Source of the DNA: Streptomyces sp. NBC_01237
Lineage (GTDB): Bacteria > Actinomycetota > Actinomycetes > Streptomycetales > Streptomycetaceae
Assembly (NCBI RefSeq): GCF_035917275.1
Contig: NZ_CP108508.1
Coordinates: 2,976,001 to 3,040,000 of the forward strand
Length of the DNA stretch: 64,000 bases
Reading direction: 5' to 3'
Below are positions 45,042 through 53,380 of this stretch, piece after piece. Positions within the stretch are counted from its first letter, which is position 1, and each line of letters starts with the position of its first letter. A model generated the notes under the pieces. The model saw only the letters and a list, made by a program, of their open reading frames with translations, made no database searches and was not told the DNA's origin. Made by a program: the position numbers and the translations under genes.

Positions 45042-45728
45042 ATGCACAGCACGCACAGGCGACGCCACGGGCGCCGTTCCTCCGCGGTGGGACGAGGGGC
45101 GCGCGCCGCACGCGTACCCCTGCTGGTGCTGGTGGCCGCCGCTGCCGCCGCGCTCTCGCTGACCGCCTGCGGGCAGCCCGTCGACACCCCGGACGACCGG
45201 GGGCCTGCGCGGGGCGGCTCCGCGCCGACGGCGTACGGGGTGGTGTTCCTCGGGCCCGCCGACTGCAGTTCGCGCGGCGCCGAGGTGCATGAGGTGTCCT
45301 GCCGCAGCGAGAAGGCCATGGCCCGGGTACTGGCCCGGCATCTCGGAGCCGCGACCGCGGGCCCGCACTGCCCTCCCCCGACCGACTTCGTCCTGCACAT
45401 CTCGGAGACCGGCGACAGCACGCCCAGCCGCCTCACCCGTGGCTACGCCTGCATGCGGAATCTGGAGCCACCGCATCCGGGCGACCCGGGGCAGGGCGGC
45501 GGGCCGCTGACGCGCGTCGGTGACTGCGTCCGTCACTCACGCGGGGGCCCGGGCGAGGGTGCGGACACGGGCGAAATGGAGGAGACCGCGTGCGACGGAT
45601 CGGGCGCGCGGGCACCGGAGTTCGAGGTCGTGTCGGCGGTGCGGCGGCGCGCTCTCTGCCCGGACACCACGGACCTCTTCGTCACGCTGGGCGGCGACAG
45701 GGCCGTGGGCTGTGCCCGCCGGATCTGA
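45042..45728 (+). CDS. Lipoprotein of unknown function
   Basis: 228 residues. A basic N-terminus and hydrophobic stretch end in lipobox LTAC, so it is probably lipid-anchored outside the membrane. The mature part has about seven cysteines (for example CSSRGAEVHEVSC, HCPPP, YACM, VGDC, ETACDG, RRALCP, VGCARRI), suggesting disulfides; no known family. The 3' end forms the left arm of a large terminator hairpin. Confidence 0.7.
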   Translation: MHSTHRRRHGRRSSAVGRGARAARVPLLVLVAAAAAALSLTACGQPVDTPDDRGPARGGSAPTAYGVVFLGPADCSSRGAEVHEVSCRSEKAMARVLARHLGAATAGPHCPPPTDFVLHISETGDSTPSRLTRGYACMRNLEPPHPGDPGQGGGPLTRVGDCVRHSRGGPGEGADTGEMEETACDGSGARAPEFEVVSAVRRRALCPDTTDLFVTLGGDRAVGCARRI

Positions 45729-45755
45729 GGTACGGAACCGGCGGGCACAGCCCAC
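45705..45755. terminator. Bidirectional terminator with perfect 18-bp arms
   Basis: GTGGGCTGTGCCCGCCGG (45705-45722) and its exact reverse complement (45738-45755) enclose 15 bp that include the stop codon of the lipoprotein gene. The convergent peptidase gene ends at 45777, 22 bp further on. The stem's length makes it one of the strongest hairpins in the window. Confidence 0.85.
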
Positions 45756-45776
45756 TGTTTCGGTGATCAGCCGCGG

Positions 45777-47261
45777 TTACGGGCGCAGGGTGCCCTGACC
45801 GCGCTCGACCTCACCGTTGCGCTGGTCGAGCCGCGCGTCGAACTTCGCGAGCGGCTTCGCCTTCGCCGGGTCCGCGTCGACGGCCGCCGGGGCGACCCCC
45901 GCCCAGCGCAGGATGGCGGCGGTGGCCTTCGCCTTCTCGTCGGCGACGAGACCGGAGACCTTGGAACCGTGGTTGCCGCCCGGCACCGTGTAGACGTAGC
46001 TGTCACGGGCGCCGTGGCCGAGGCGGAAGGGCTCCGCACCCCACGGGTCGTTCTGCCCGTAGACGTACATCATCCGCTTGGCGTTGTGCTTCACCCACGT
46101 GTCCACGTCCCGCATCACCGACGGCTGGAACCTCATCGGGATGGTGCGCGGCACGAAGTTGCGGGGCGGCTGGTAGCCGTAGCGGCTCAGGTTGCCGAGC
46201 CACGGCTGCTTGATGTCGGGCGAGCCGAGCTGCGTACCCGCCTGGTAGTAGTACGGCGTGTACGTCTCCAGGCCCTTGTCGGCGTAGGCCGAGAAGCCGG
46301 AGATCCCGTCGATCGAGTCCCAGATCGCCTGGTCGGTGGCGTTCTTGGCGTCGGCGGGGATGTCGGCGCAGTCGGCGAGCAGGCTGTACTGCCAGAACGC
46401 CCAGATGTAGTCCATGACGACGGCCTCGTAGGCACGGTCGAGCGAGCCGACCGTGTTGAAGGTGAGGCCGTTCGCGGCGGCGTACTCCTTGTACTTCTTC
46501 TCCAGCGGCCCGCGGCGGATCAGCGCCTCGCGCTGGACCCCGTTCAGCTTGTCGCGGCACTCCTTGGTGCCGACGTTCGCCAGGAACCGGTCGTACGCCG
46601 AGTCCTCCTTGTTGACCACGTCGTTGGGCGCGACATACGCGACGACGCCGTCCATGTCCTTCGGGTAGAAGCGCTCGAAGTACGTGGCGGTCATGCCGCC
46701 CTTGGAGCCACCGGTGGTCAGCCAGTTCTTCGAGTAGAGCTTCTTCAGCGCCTTGAACACCCGGTGCTGGTCGCTGGCGGCCTGCCAGATGTCGAGCTTG
46801 GACCAGTCGGCGGGCGCCGGGCGGGACGGGGTGAAGAAGCGGTACTCCAGGGAGACCTGGTTGCCGTCGATGATCTGCGTCGGCTCACTGCGGCTGGGGT
46901 TGGTCGAGACGTTGTAGCCGCCGGTGAAGAAGACCGTCGGGCGGCTCGTGTCCTTGTGCAGCAGGGTGATGCGCTGCTGGAACGTGCCCTTGGACGGGTG
47001 CCGGTGGTCGACCGGCTGGGTGTAGTTGAGGACGAAGAAGCGGTAACCGGGGTACGGCTTCTCCTCGATCAGACTCATTCCCGGGATCGCCAGGACGCGG
47101 TCCTTGATGTCCTCGCTGCTGGACTCACTGCTTCCGGCAACGCTGCTGCCCTGCTTCGCGGTCGGTTCCGCGGCGGTGGCCGCACCGGCCGAGGCACCCG
47201 TCGCACTCACTGTGCCTATGAGCACCGCGAGCGACAGAACCCCTCTGAGCGCCTTGCGCAT
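45777..47261 (-). CDS. Secreted S37 (PS-10) family peptidase
   Basis: 494 residues with a Sec signal peptide (first about 30). The mature protein has YRFFVLNYTQPVDHRHP, TVFFTGGYNVS, the nucleophile motif TTGGSKGGMTATYFE, YVAPNDVVN, and late acid/His candidates in YVYGQNDPWGAEPF and VPGGNHGSKV: the plan of the PS-10/S37 tripeptidyl aminopeptidases secreted by Streptomyces. Probably trims extracellular peptides. Upstream TTCACG/CGTGAA (47277-47296) is a possible operator. Confidence 0.88.
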   Translation of the reverse strand: MRKALRGVLSLAVLIGTVSATGASAGAATAAEPTAKQGSSVAGSSESSSEDIKDRVLAIPGMSLIEEKPYPGYRFFVLNYTQPVDHRHPSKGTFQQRITLLHKDTSRPTVFFTGGYNVSTNPSRSEPTQIIDGNQVSLEYRFFTPSRPAPADWSKLDIWQAASDQHRVFKALKKLYSKNWLTTGGSKGGMTATYFERFYPKDMDGVVAYVAPNDVVNKEDSAYDRFLANVGTKECRDKLNGVQREALIRRGPLEKKYKEYAAANGLTFNTVGSLDRAYEAVVMDYIWAFWQYSLLADCADIPADAKNATDQAIWDSIDGISGFSAYADKGLETYTPYYYQAGTQLGSPDIKQPWLGNLSRYGYQPPRNFVPRTIPMRFQPSVMRDVDTWVKHNAKRMMYVYGQNDPWGAEPFRLGHGARDSYVYTVPGGNHGSKVSGLVADEKAKATAAILRWAGVAPAAVDADPAKAKPLAKFDARLDQRNGEVERGQGTLRP

Positions 47262-47365
47262 GCACCCTCCCCTAGTTTCACGACATTCGCCGTGAACCTA
47301 GCCGGGGCAACACGCGCCACGCCAGACCTGATTGACCACATACTTCACGGGGTCCTCGCGGAACG

Positions 47366-47800
47366 TCAGCAGAGGATCCATCCGGTGGAGGCCGACGAGC
47401 CCCCGATCGAGCCGGTTGCCCGGACGCAGCGGTTCAGCGCATGGGCCGTCACCGGGCCCGCCAGTTGGGTGTAGGTGCCGCTGTCGGTCACCGCCCGGCC
47501 GCCGCGCGGCTGGAGCGAGACGCTCATCGCCCGCCGCTTGCCCGGCTTCTTGGCGACGGTGACGGCGCAGGCGTACGCACGGCTCTTGTAGACGCGCAGC
47601 TCCCCCTTGGCGAACGTCACCGTCTTCGCCGGGCGTCCGGAACAGGACGAGGCGGCGTGCGCGGCGGGGCCCGCGGGGGTGCCGAGCACCAGGCCCACGG
47701 CCGCGAGGAGCGGCAGGACGAGCAACCGTACGAGCATCGGTCTGCCCACCCGTCCGGACGGCTTCGACGTACTCAGCGGTCTCACCACCCCATCGAACAT
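47366..47800 (-). CDS. Small secreted Cys-containing protein
   Basis: 144 residues; ATG 47800 is chosen because GGTGGAG lies 6 bp upstream, although the signal core begins only at about residue 22 (MLVRLLVLPLLAAVGLVLG). The mature part has four Cys (ASSCSGR, YACAVTV, LNRCVRA, GWILC) and a beta-rich, basic composition reminiscent of small inhibitors or binding proteins, but it does not show the subtilisin-inhibitor signature. Just downstream of the fused ABC exporter gene, on the opposite side from the S37 gene. Function unknown. Confidence 0.6.
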   Translation of the reverse strand: MFDGVVRPLSTSKPSGRVGRPMLVRLLVLPLLAAVGLVLGTPAGPAAHAASSCSGRPAKTVTFAKGELRVYKSRAYACAVTVAKKPGKRRAMSVSLQPRGGRAVTDSGTYTQLAGPVTAHALNRCVRATGSIGGSSASTGWILC

Positions 47801-47878
47801 ATGTATCTCCACCCGCCCCATGCGCGTATACGCGTACGACGCGGGAGACCGCCCAACGGTTGCACGTGGCGCGCGCCC

Positions 47879-50800
47879 TCAGACCCCCGCCGGCTCGTCC
47901 TCGCCGATGAACGTGCGCCACAGCCGGGCGTACTGCCCGTCCCTGGCCAGCAGCTCCTCGTGCGTGCCGTCCTCGACGACCCGGCCGTGGTCCATCACCA
48001 CGACCCGGTCGGCGCGGGCGGCCGTGGTCAGGCGGTGAGCCACCACCAGCGTCGTGCGGCGGCCGGTGAGCCGGTCGGTGGCCTGGTTGACCAGGGCCTC
48101 GGTCGCCAGGTCCAGGGCCGCGGTGGCCTCGTCGAGCAGCAGGACGTCCGGGTCGACGAGTTCGGCGCGGGCGAGCGCGACGAGCTGGCGCTGGCCGGCC
48201 GAGAGGTTGCGGCCCCGCTCGGCGACCTCGTGCAGATAGCCGCCGTCCAGCGTGGCGATCATGTCGTGCGCGCCGACCGCCCTGGCCGCCGCCTCCACCT
48301 GCGCGTCGGTGGCGTCGGGCAGCCCGTAGGCGATGGCGTCACGGACCGTACCGGCGAAGAGGTACGCCTCCTGCGGTACGACCCCGAGGCGGTGCCGGTA
48401 GGCGGTCATGTCGAGCCTGCGCAGATCGGTGCCGTCGGCCGTGACCCGGCCGCCCGTGGGGTCGTAGAACCGGGCGACGAGCTTGACGAGGGTCGACTTG
48501 CCCGCGCCCGTCTCCCCGACGAAGGCCACCGTCTGACCGGCCGGGATGCGCAGGTCGATGCCGGTCAGGGCCTCCTCCTCACCGCCGTACGCGAAGGACA
48601 CGTCCTCGAACGCGATCTCGCCGCGCAGCGACAGCACGTCCATCGGCTCGTCGGGGTCCTCGGTCGAGGTGGGCTCCTGGAGCAGTTCCTGGATGCGGCC
48701 GAGCGACACGGTGGCCTGCTGGTAGCCGTCGAAGACCTGGGAGAGCTGCTGCACGGGGGCGAAGAACAGGTCGATGTAGAGGAGGTACGCGACCAGCGCA
48801 CCGGTGGTCAGCGTGCCGTTGTCGACCCGGCCCGCGCCGACGATCAGCACGGCCGCCGCGGCGACCGAGGACAGCAGCTGGACGAACGGGAAGTAGATGG
48901 AGATCAGCCACTGGCCGCGCACGCGGGCCTGGCGGTAGTGGTCGCTGTGCTCGGCGTACCGCCGGACACCGTCCCGCTCGCGGCCGAACGCCTGCACGAT
49001 CCGCAGTCCGGAGACGGACTCCTGGAGGTCGCCGTTGACGGCGCTGATGCGCTCACGGGCCAGTTCGTAGGCCTGGACGCTCTTGCGGCGGAAGAAGACG
49101 GTTCCGATGATGAGCACCGGCAGCGTCGCGAAGACGACCAGGGCCAGCTGGACGTCGAGGACCAGCAGCGCGACCATGATGCCGAAGAAGGTGACGACGG
49201 AGACGAAGGCGGTGACCAGGCCGGTCTGGAGGAACGTGGACAGCGCGTCCACGTCCGTCGTCATCCGGGTCATGATCTTGCCGGTCAGTTCGCGCTCGTA
49301 GTAGTCGAGGCCGAGCCGCTGGAGCTGCGCGAAGATCTTCAGACGCAGGGAGTAGAGCACCCGCTCGCCGGTGCGGCCCGTCATCCGGGTCTCGCCGACC
49401 TGGGCCACCCACTGCACGAATACGACGAGCAGCGCGATGGCGGAGGCCGCCCAGACCGCGCCGAGCGCGAGCCGGTTGACGCCCTCGTCGATGCCGTGGC
49501 GGATCAGTACGGGCAGGAGCAGACTCATGCCCGCGTCGACGGCGACGAGCGCCAGGCTGACGAGCAGCGGAAGGCCGAAGCCGCGCAGCAGCCGGCGCAG
49601 CCCGTAGGACTCCTCGGCCTGCACGGCGCGTGCCTCGTCGATGGCGGGGGTGTCCGTGGCGGGCGGCAGCGCGTCGACCTGGGCGAGCAGCTCGGGGGTG
49701 GCGGGCATGCCGGCCAGCGCCGTGTCGCGCGGTACTTCCTCGCGGATCCACAGATCGGGGGTGATGCCCCGCTCGGCGTCGAAATCGGCGTCCAGCTCCT
49801 CCTGGAACGCGCGGTCATCCTCGGCCGTCGCACCGGTGTCCACGGGCAGGTGGCCCGGCGAGGTGCCGCCCAGCTCGTCCGGGTCGGTGAGCAGGCGGCG
49901 GTAGAGGGCGGAGCGCTGTTCCAGTTCCTCGTGCGTACCGATGTCGGCGAGCCGTCCGCCGTCGAGGACGGCGATCCGGTCGGCCAGGCCGAGGGTGGAG
50001 CGGCGGTGGGCGATGAGCAGGGTGGTGCGGCCCGCCATCACCTGCTTGAGCGCCTCGTGGATCTCGTGCTCGACGCGGGCGTCGACGGCGGAGGTGGCGT
50101 CGTCGAGGAGGAGCAGCCGGGGGTCGGTGAGGATGGCGCGGGCGAGCGCGACGCGCTGGCGCTGACCGCCGGAGAGGGTGAGCCCGTGCTCACCGACCGT
50201 GGTGTCGTAGCCGCGGGGCAGCTCGGCGATGAACCGGTCGGCCTGGGCGGCGCGGGCGGCCTGCTCGATCTGCTCCTGGGTGGCGTCCGGGGCGCCGTAC
50301 GCGATGTTGGCGCGGATGGTGTCGGAGAACAGGAAGCTGTCCTCCGGTACGAGGCCGATGGCGGCCCGGAGCGATGCCTGGGTGAGTTCGCGGACGTCGT
50401 GGCCGCCGACCAGGACGGCGCCGTGCGTCACGTCGTAGAAGCGGGGCAGCAGGAGCGAGACGGTGGACTTGCCGCTGCCGGAGGCGCCGACGAGGGCGAC
50501 GGTCTCGCCGGGCTCGATGGTGAGCGAGAAGCCGTCGAGGACGGGCCGCTCGTGGTCGTAGCCGAACCGTACGTCGTCGAACTCGATGCTCGCCGGGGCG
50601 TCGGCCGGGAGCTCCTTCGTACCGTCGTCGATCGTCGGCTCGGTGTCGATCAGCTCCAGGACCCGCTCCACACCGGCCCGTGCCTGCTGGCCCACGGTGA
50701 GGACCATGGCGAGCATCCGGACGGGGCCGACGAGCTGGGCAAGGTAGGTGGAGAAGGCGACGAACGTACCGAGGGTGATCTCGCCCTTCGTCGCCAGCCA

Positions 50801-51598
50801 GCCGCCGAGGGCCAGCATGGCCACCTGGCCGAGCGCGGGCACGGCCTGGAGGGCGGGGGTGTAGCGCGCGTTCAGCCGGACGGTGCGCAGCCGCCCGGCG
50901 AAGAGCCTGCGCCCGACCTCGCGGAGTTTGCCGGTCTCCTGCTCCTCCTGCCCGAACCCCTTGACGACCCGGACGCCGGAGACGGCGCCGTCGACCACTC
51001 CGGCGACGGCGGCGGCCTGGCTCTGGGCGTACCAGGTGGCGGGGAAGAGACGGTTGCGCGAGCGGTGGGCGATGAACCAGAGCGCGGGGGCGACGGCGAG
51101 GGCGACGAGCGTCAGCAGCGGCGACAGCCACGCCATGATGCCCAGGGAGATGAGGAAGAGCAGGACGTTCCCGAGGGTCATCGGGAGCATGAAGAGCAGG
51201 CCCTGGATCAGCTGGAGGTCGCTGGTGGCGCGTCCGACGACCTGGCCGGTGGACAGTTCGTCCTGCCGCCGTCCGTCCAGGCGGGTGATCGTCGCGTACA
51301 TCTCCGTACGCAGATCGTGCTGTACGTCGAGGGCGAGGCGGCCGCCGTAGTACCGCCGGATGTACGTGGCGATGTAGACGAGGACCGCCGCGGCTATGAG
51401 GAGGCCGGTCCAGACGGCCAGGGAGCGGGTGTGGTCCGTGACGACGTCGTCGATGATCACCTTGGTGATCAGCGGGACGAGCGCCATCACGGCCATTCCG
51501 GCGAGCGAGGAGCCGAGCGCGAGCATGACATTGCGCCGGTACCGCCATGCGTAGCCGGTCAGCCGCCGGCCCCACCCCTGTTGGTCTGCGCCCGTCAC
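47879..51598 (-). CDS. Fused double ABC exporter (TMD-NBD-TMD-NBD)
   Basis: 1239 residues, twice a normal half-transporter. Each half has six TM helices and an ATPase: first NBD Walker A GASGSGKST, signature LSGGQRQR, Walker B LLLLDDATSAVD; second NBD GETGAGKST, LSAGQRQL, LLLDEATAALD. The DD in place of DE in the first Walker B makes NBD1 a degenerate, probably slow site. A charged linker joins the halves. A GTG start at 51598 follows GGGAGG and is preferred to an upstream TTG. Type IV exporter; lipid or drug efflux is a guess. Confidence 0.92.
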   Translation of the reverse strand: MTGADQQGWGRRLTGYAWRYRRNVMLALGSSLAGMAVMALVPLITKVIIDDVVTDHTRSLAVWTGLLIAAAVLVYIATYIRRYYGGRLALDVQHDLRTEMYATITRLDGRRQDELSTGQVVGRATSDLQLIQGLLFMLPMTLGNVLLFLISLGIMAWLSPLLTLVALAVAPALWFIAHRSRNRLFPATWYAQSQAAAVAGVVDGAVSGVRVVKGFGQEEQETGKLREVGRRLFAGRLRTVRLNARYTPALQAVPALGQVAMLALGGWLATKGEITLGTFVAFSTYLAQLVGPVRMLAMVLTVGQQARAGVERVLELIDTEPTIDDGTKELPADAPASIEFDDVRFGYDHERPVLDGFSLTIEPGETVALVGASGSGKSTVSLLLPRFYDVTHGAVLVGGHDVRELTQASLRAAIGLVPEDSFLFSDTIRANIAYGAPDATQEQIEQAARAAQADRFIAELPRGYDTTVGEHGLTLSGGQRQRVALARAILTDPRLLLLDDATSAVDARVEHEIHEALKQVMAGRTTLLIAHRRSTLGLADRIAVLDGGRLADIGTHEELEQRSALYRRLLTDPDELGGTSPGHLPVDTGATAEDDRAFQEELDADFDAERGITPDLWIREEVPRDTALAGMPATPELLAQVDALPPATDTPAIDEARAVQAEESYGLRRLLRGFGLPLLVSLALVAVDAGMSLLLPVLIRHGIDEGVNRLALGAVWAASAIALLVVFVQWVAQVGETRMTGRTGERVLYSLRLKIFAQLQRLGLDYYERELTGKIMTRMTTDVDALSTFLQTGLVTAFVSVVTFFGIMVALLVLDVQLALVVFATLPVLIIGTVFFRRKSVQAYELARERISAVNGDLQESVSGLRIVQAFGRERDGVRRYAEHSDHYRQARVRGQWLISIYFPFVQLLSSVAAAAVLIVGAGRVDNGTLTTGALVAYLLYIDLFFAPVQQLSQVFDGYQQATVSLGRIQELLQEPTSTEDPDEPMDVLSLRGEIAFEDVSFAYGGEEEALTGIDLRIPAGQTVAFVGETGAGKSTLVKLVARFYDPTGGRVTADGTDLRRLDMTAYRHRLGVVPQEAYLFAGTVRDAIAYGLPDATDAQVEAAARAVGAHDMIATLDGGYLHEVAERGRNLSAGQRQLVALARAELVDPDVLLLDEATAALDLATEALVNQATDRLTGRRTTLVVAHRLTTAARADRVVVMDHGRVVEDGTHEELLARDGQYARLWRTFIGEDEPAGV

Positions 51599-51722
51599 CG
51601 ATGCCTCCCGTTCGACCCCATGTCCACCTGATCTACCGGAAGGCACCAACGCCGCGAGCAGTGGATTTCATCCCGCCGCAACAAAAGGGGGCCCCATGGC
51701 GTAGGCCGAACGGGGCGGAACC

Positions 51723-51749
51723 GGGACCCACGGCGTACGGGTGGGTCCC
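51723..51749 (-). terminator. Terminator of the serine-hydrolase gene
   Basis: GGGACCCAC and GTGGGTCCC pair perfectly around a 9-nt loop, 28 bp past the stop of the serine-hydrolase gene and before the ABC exporter gene. Confidence 0.75.
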
Positions 51750-51777
51750 GGGGACCGGGCCGGGTGGGCGGCAGGTC

Positions 51778-52737
51778 CTACGACCGCGGCTTCGCCGTGA
51801 GCATGGGTACGGCGGGGGCCTCGGGCACCGCGGGGACGGCCTCCTGCGGGGCCATGGGCAGGGTCGAGGAGCGCCAGGACTTGGTGGTCGGGTTCAGATC
51901 GCGGTGGACGGCGCGGGCGACGGCCTGGATGGTGTCGATGCCGCCGTTCATCGTCTTGTTGTCGTGGGTGAGCACGGTGAGGGCGTAGTCGTGGCCCTTC
52001 CCCGTGAAGGCGCCGATGCTGTGCACCCGCCAGCCGTGCGTGGCGCGCGGCAGCCAGCCGTTCTTGACCTGGACGGCCGCTCCCGCCGGGGCCCCGGCGG
52101 GCGTTCCCCAGCGCTGTGCGGCGACGACCTTGCGCATCAGGCCGAGCTCGTAGCCGCGGGAGGCGTCGGTGAGCACCTTGTTCTCGGTGGTCAGCAGGTT
52201 CAGCAGCCGCAGCTCGTCCTGTGCGGTGATCCGGGTGAGACCCCAGTAGCCGTCGGAGCCGGGCACGGTGCGGGTCATCCCGGCCGCCTTGAGGAACGCC
52301 TTGACCTTGGTCGCGCCGAGCTGCTTCCACAGGGCGGAGGTCGCGGCGTTGTCGGACTTGGTGATCATGGATGTGGCGAGGCTCTTCTCGCGCTTGGTCA
52401 GGGAGCGGTCCTTCTTCTGGCTGTCCCAGAGCAGGGTGGCCAGGACCGTCGCCTTCACGACGCTCGCGGAGTCGTACGTCTGCGTGCCGCGCAGGGTGCA
52501 GGACGTGTTCGTGGTCCGGTCGTAGAGCGCCACGGCCGCCGTCGACTTGCGCCCCTTGAGCGCGGCGGTGATGTCCCTCGTCAGCTTGACGGCCAGCCGC
52601 GTCCTGTCGGAGGTGCAGCTCACGGTGGGTGTGGCAGCCGCGGCGGGAGCGGCGGCGACGGCCATGGGCGCGAGCACGGCGGTGGCGAGCGCGGCGGAGA
52701 GTATGCCCCGGGACATCCGGATGCGGTGTGTGGTCAT
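51778..52737 (-). CDS. Secreted class-A-beta-lactamase-like serine hydrolase
   Basis: 319 residues with a Sec signal peptide (about residues 1-35). Penicilloyl-transferase-type motifs are visible: SVVK (SxxK) in DSASVVKATVLA, SDN in MITKSDNAATS, and KNG in QVKNGWLP as the KTG-like box. Likely a hydrolase or a cell-wall DD-peptidase relative; lactamase activity cannot be assumed. There is a Pro/Ala-rich C-terminal tail. ATG 52737 leads straight into the signal peptide. Confidence 0.82.
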   Translation of the reverse strand: MTTHRIRMSRGILSAALATAVLAPMAVAAAPAAAATPTVSCTSDRTRLAVKLTRDITAALKGRKSTAAVALYDRTTNTSCTLRGTQTYDSASVVKATVLATLLWDSQKKDRSLTKREKSLATSMITKSDNAATSALWKQLGATKVKAFLKAAGMTRTVPGSDGYWGLTRITAQDELRLLNLLTTENKVLTDASRGYELGLMRKVVAAQRWGTPAGAPAGAAVQVKNGWLPRATHGWRVHSIGAFTGKGHDYALTVLTHDNKTMNGGIDTIQAVARAVHRDLNPTTKSWRSSTLPMAPQEAVPAVPEAPAVPMLTAKPRS

Positions 52738-52927
52738 GAGAGTTCCCGTCCCTGCGTGATACGTACGGATGCGCCCCCCGGCACACCCGAAACAGACGAC
52801 TGCTGACCGGCCGAATAGTTGTACGCGGCTCCGTGAGGTGTTCTGGAACGGTGCGGGGCGGGTAGTGGAGGACGGCCGGAGGCGAACGGGCCGGCACGGG
52901 ACGGACGAACCAGGACGGGTTGCGCAC

Positions 52928-53293
52928 ATGACCAACGACCTACTCACGGAGGCGTACCGCTGCGGCCGGCTGTACGCCGCGCTCGCCGAGCTGCAGAAGC
53001 TCGGCACGGGCACGCATCACTCGTTGGGAAGCTCGGGCCTCAGGGAGCAGGTCGCCAAGGAACCCAGGAAGCATCTGACCGAGCACCTGGAGAGGGCCGG
53101 CAAGTATCTGCTCGACGCGAAGAACCGGGACAAGGGCGCGGCGGCGGCCGTCGTCTTCCGGATGCTCCCGGACCTGCTTCCGGAGCGGCGCGAGCTGCCG
53201 GGGGATCTGCGGTCCGTCGAGAAGCAGGAGCGGTTCCAGGAGGGCGTGAAGGAGCAGACGGCCGAGATCGTGAAGGCGCTCCAGGACGCGTGA
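52928..53293 (+). CDS. Small protein resembling the C-terminal part of Cas8c/Csd1
   Basis: 121 residues, soluble, helical. The layout LLTEAYRCGRLYAALAELQ near the start, a basic SSGLREQVAKEPRKHL middle, and LPGDLRSVEKQERFQEGVKEQ near the end parallels the C-terminal domain of Csd1 proteins (AYxxGRLxAVLExxQ ... RY..AS..P ... LP..L..EEQ..FxLGYYHQ). No cas gene or repeat array is nearby. It may be a domesticated, stand-alone relative. The similarity is from memory of the family pattern and is weak. Upstream ribosome-binding site is poor. Confidence 0.5.
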   Translation: MTNDLLTEAYRCGRLYAALAELQKLGTGTHHSLGSSGLREQVAKEPRKHLTEHLERAGKYLLDAKNRDKGAAAAVVFRMLPDLLPERRELPGDLRSVEKQERFQEGVKEQTAEIVKALQDA

Positions 53294-53317
53294 CGTGCGG
53301 GCCCGCTCTCCCCCGGT

Positions 53318-53368
53318 GCCGTCGCGGGCCCGCTCTCCCCGCCGCGGGGACGGCGGGCCCGCGACGGC
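53318..53368. terminator. Bidirectional terminator with perfect 16-bp arms
   Basis: GCCGTCGCGGGCCCGC (53318-53333) pairs with GCGGGCCCGCGACGGC (53353-53368); the loop itself contains a smaller CCCCG/CGGGG stem. It separates the converging small gene (ends 53293) and the TPP enzyme gene (ends 53381). Confidence 0.85.
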
Positions 53369-53380
53369 CGGTCGGTTCGG

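Noticed and set aside
44526-45536. Minus-strand frame across the 32-bp repeat region
   Set aside because: The repeated Arg/Ala/Trp peptides arise from the minisatellite; there is no ribosome-binding site and the plus-strand lipoprotein has a signal peptide and lipobox.
47366-47800. Subtilisin-inhibitor-like (SSI) protein
   Set aside because: Size, signal peptide and four cysteines fit, but the SSI signature around the reactive site is absent.
47441-51631. Plus-strand open frame of about 1400 codons opposite the ABC exporter
   Set aside because: Composition is Gly/Asp/Val/Arg-rich with no domain, the usual mirror of a high-GC gene; the minus strand has intact ABC motifs.
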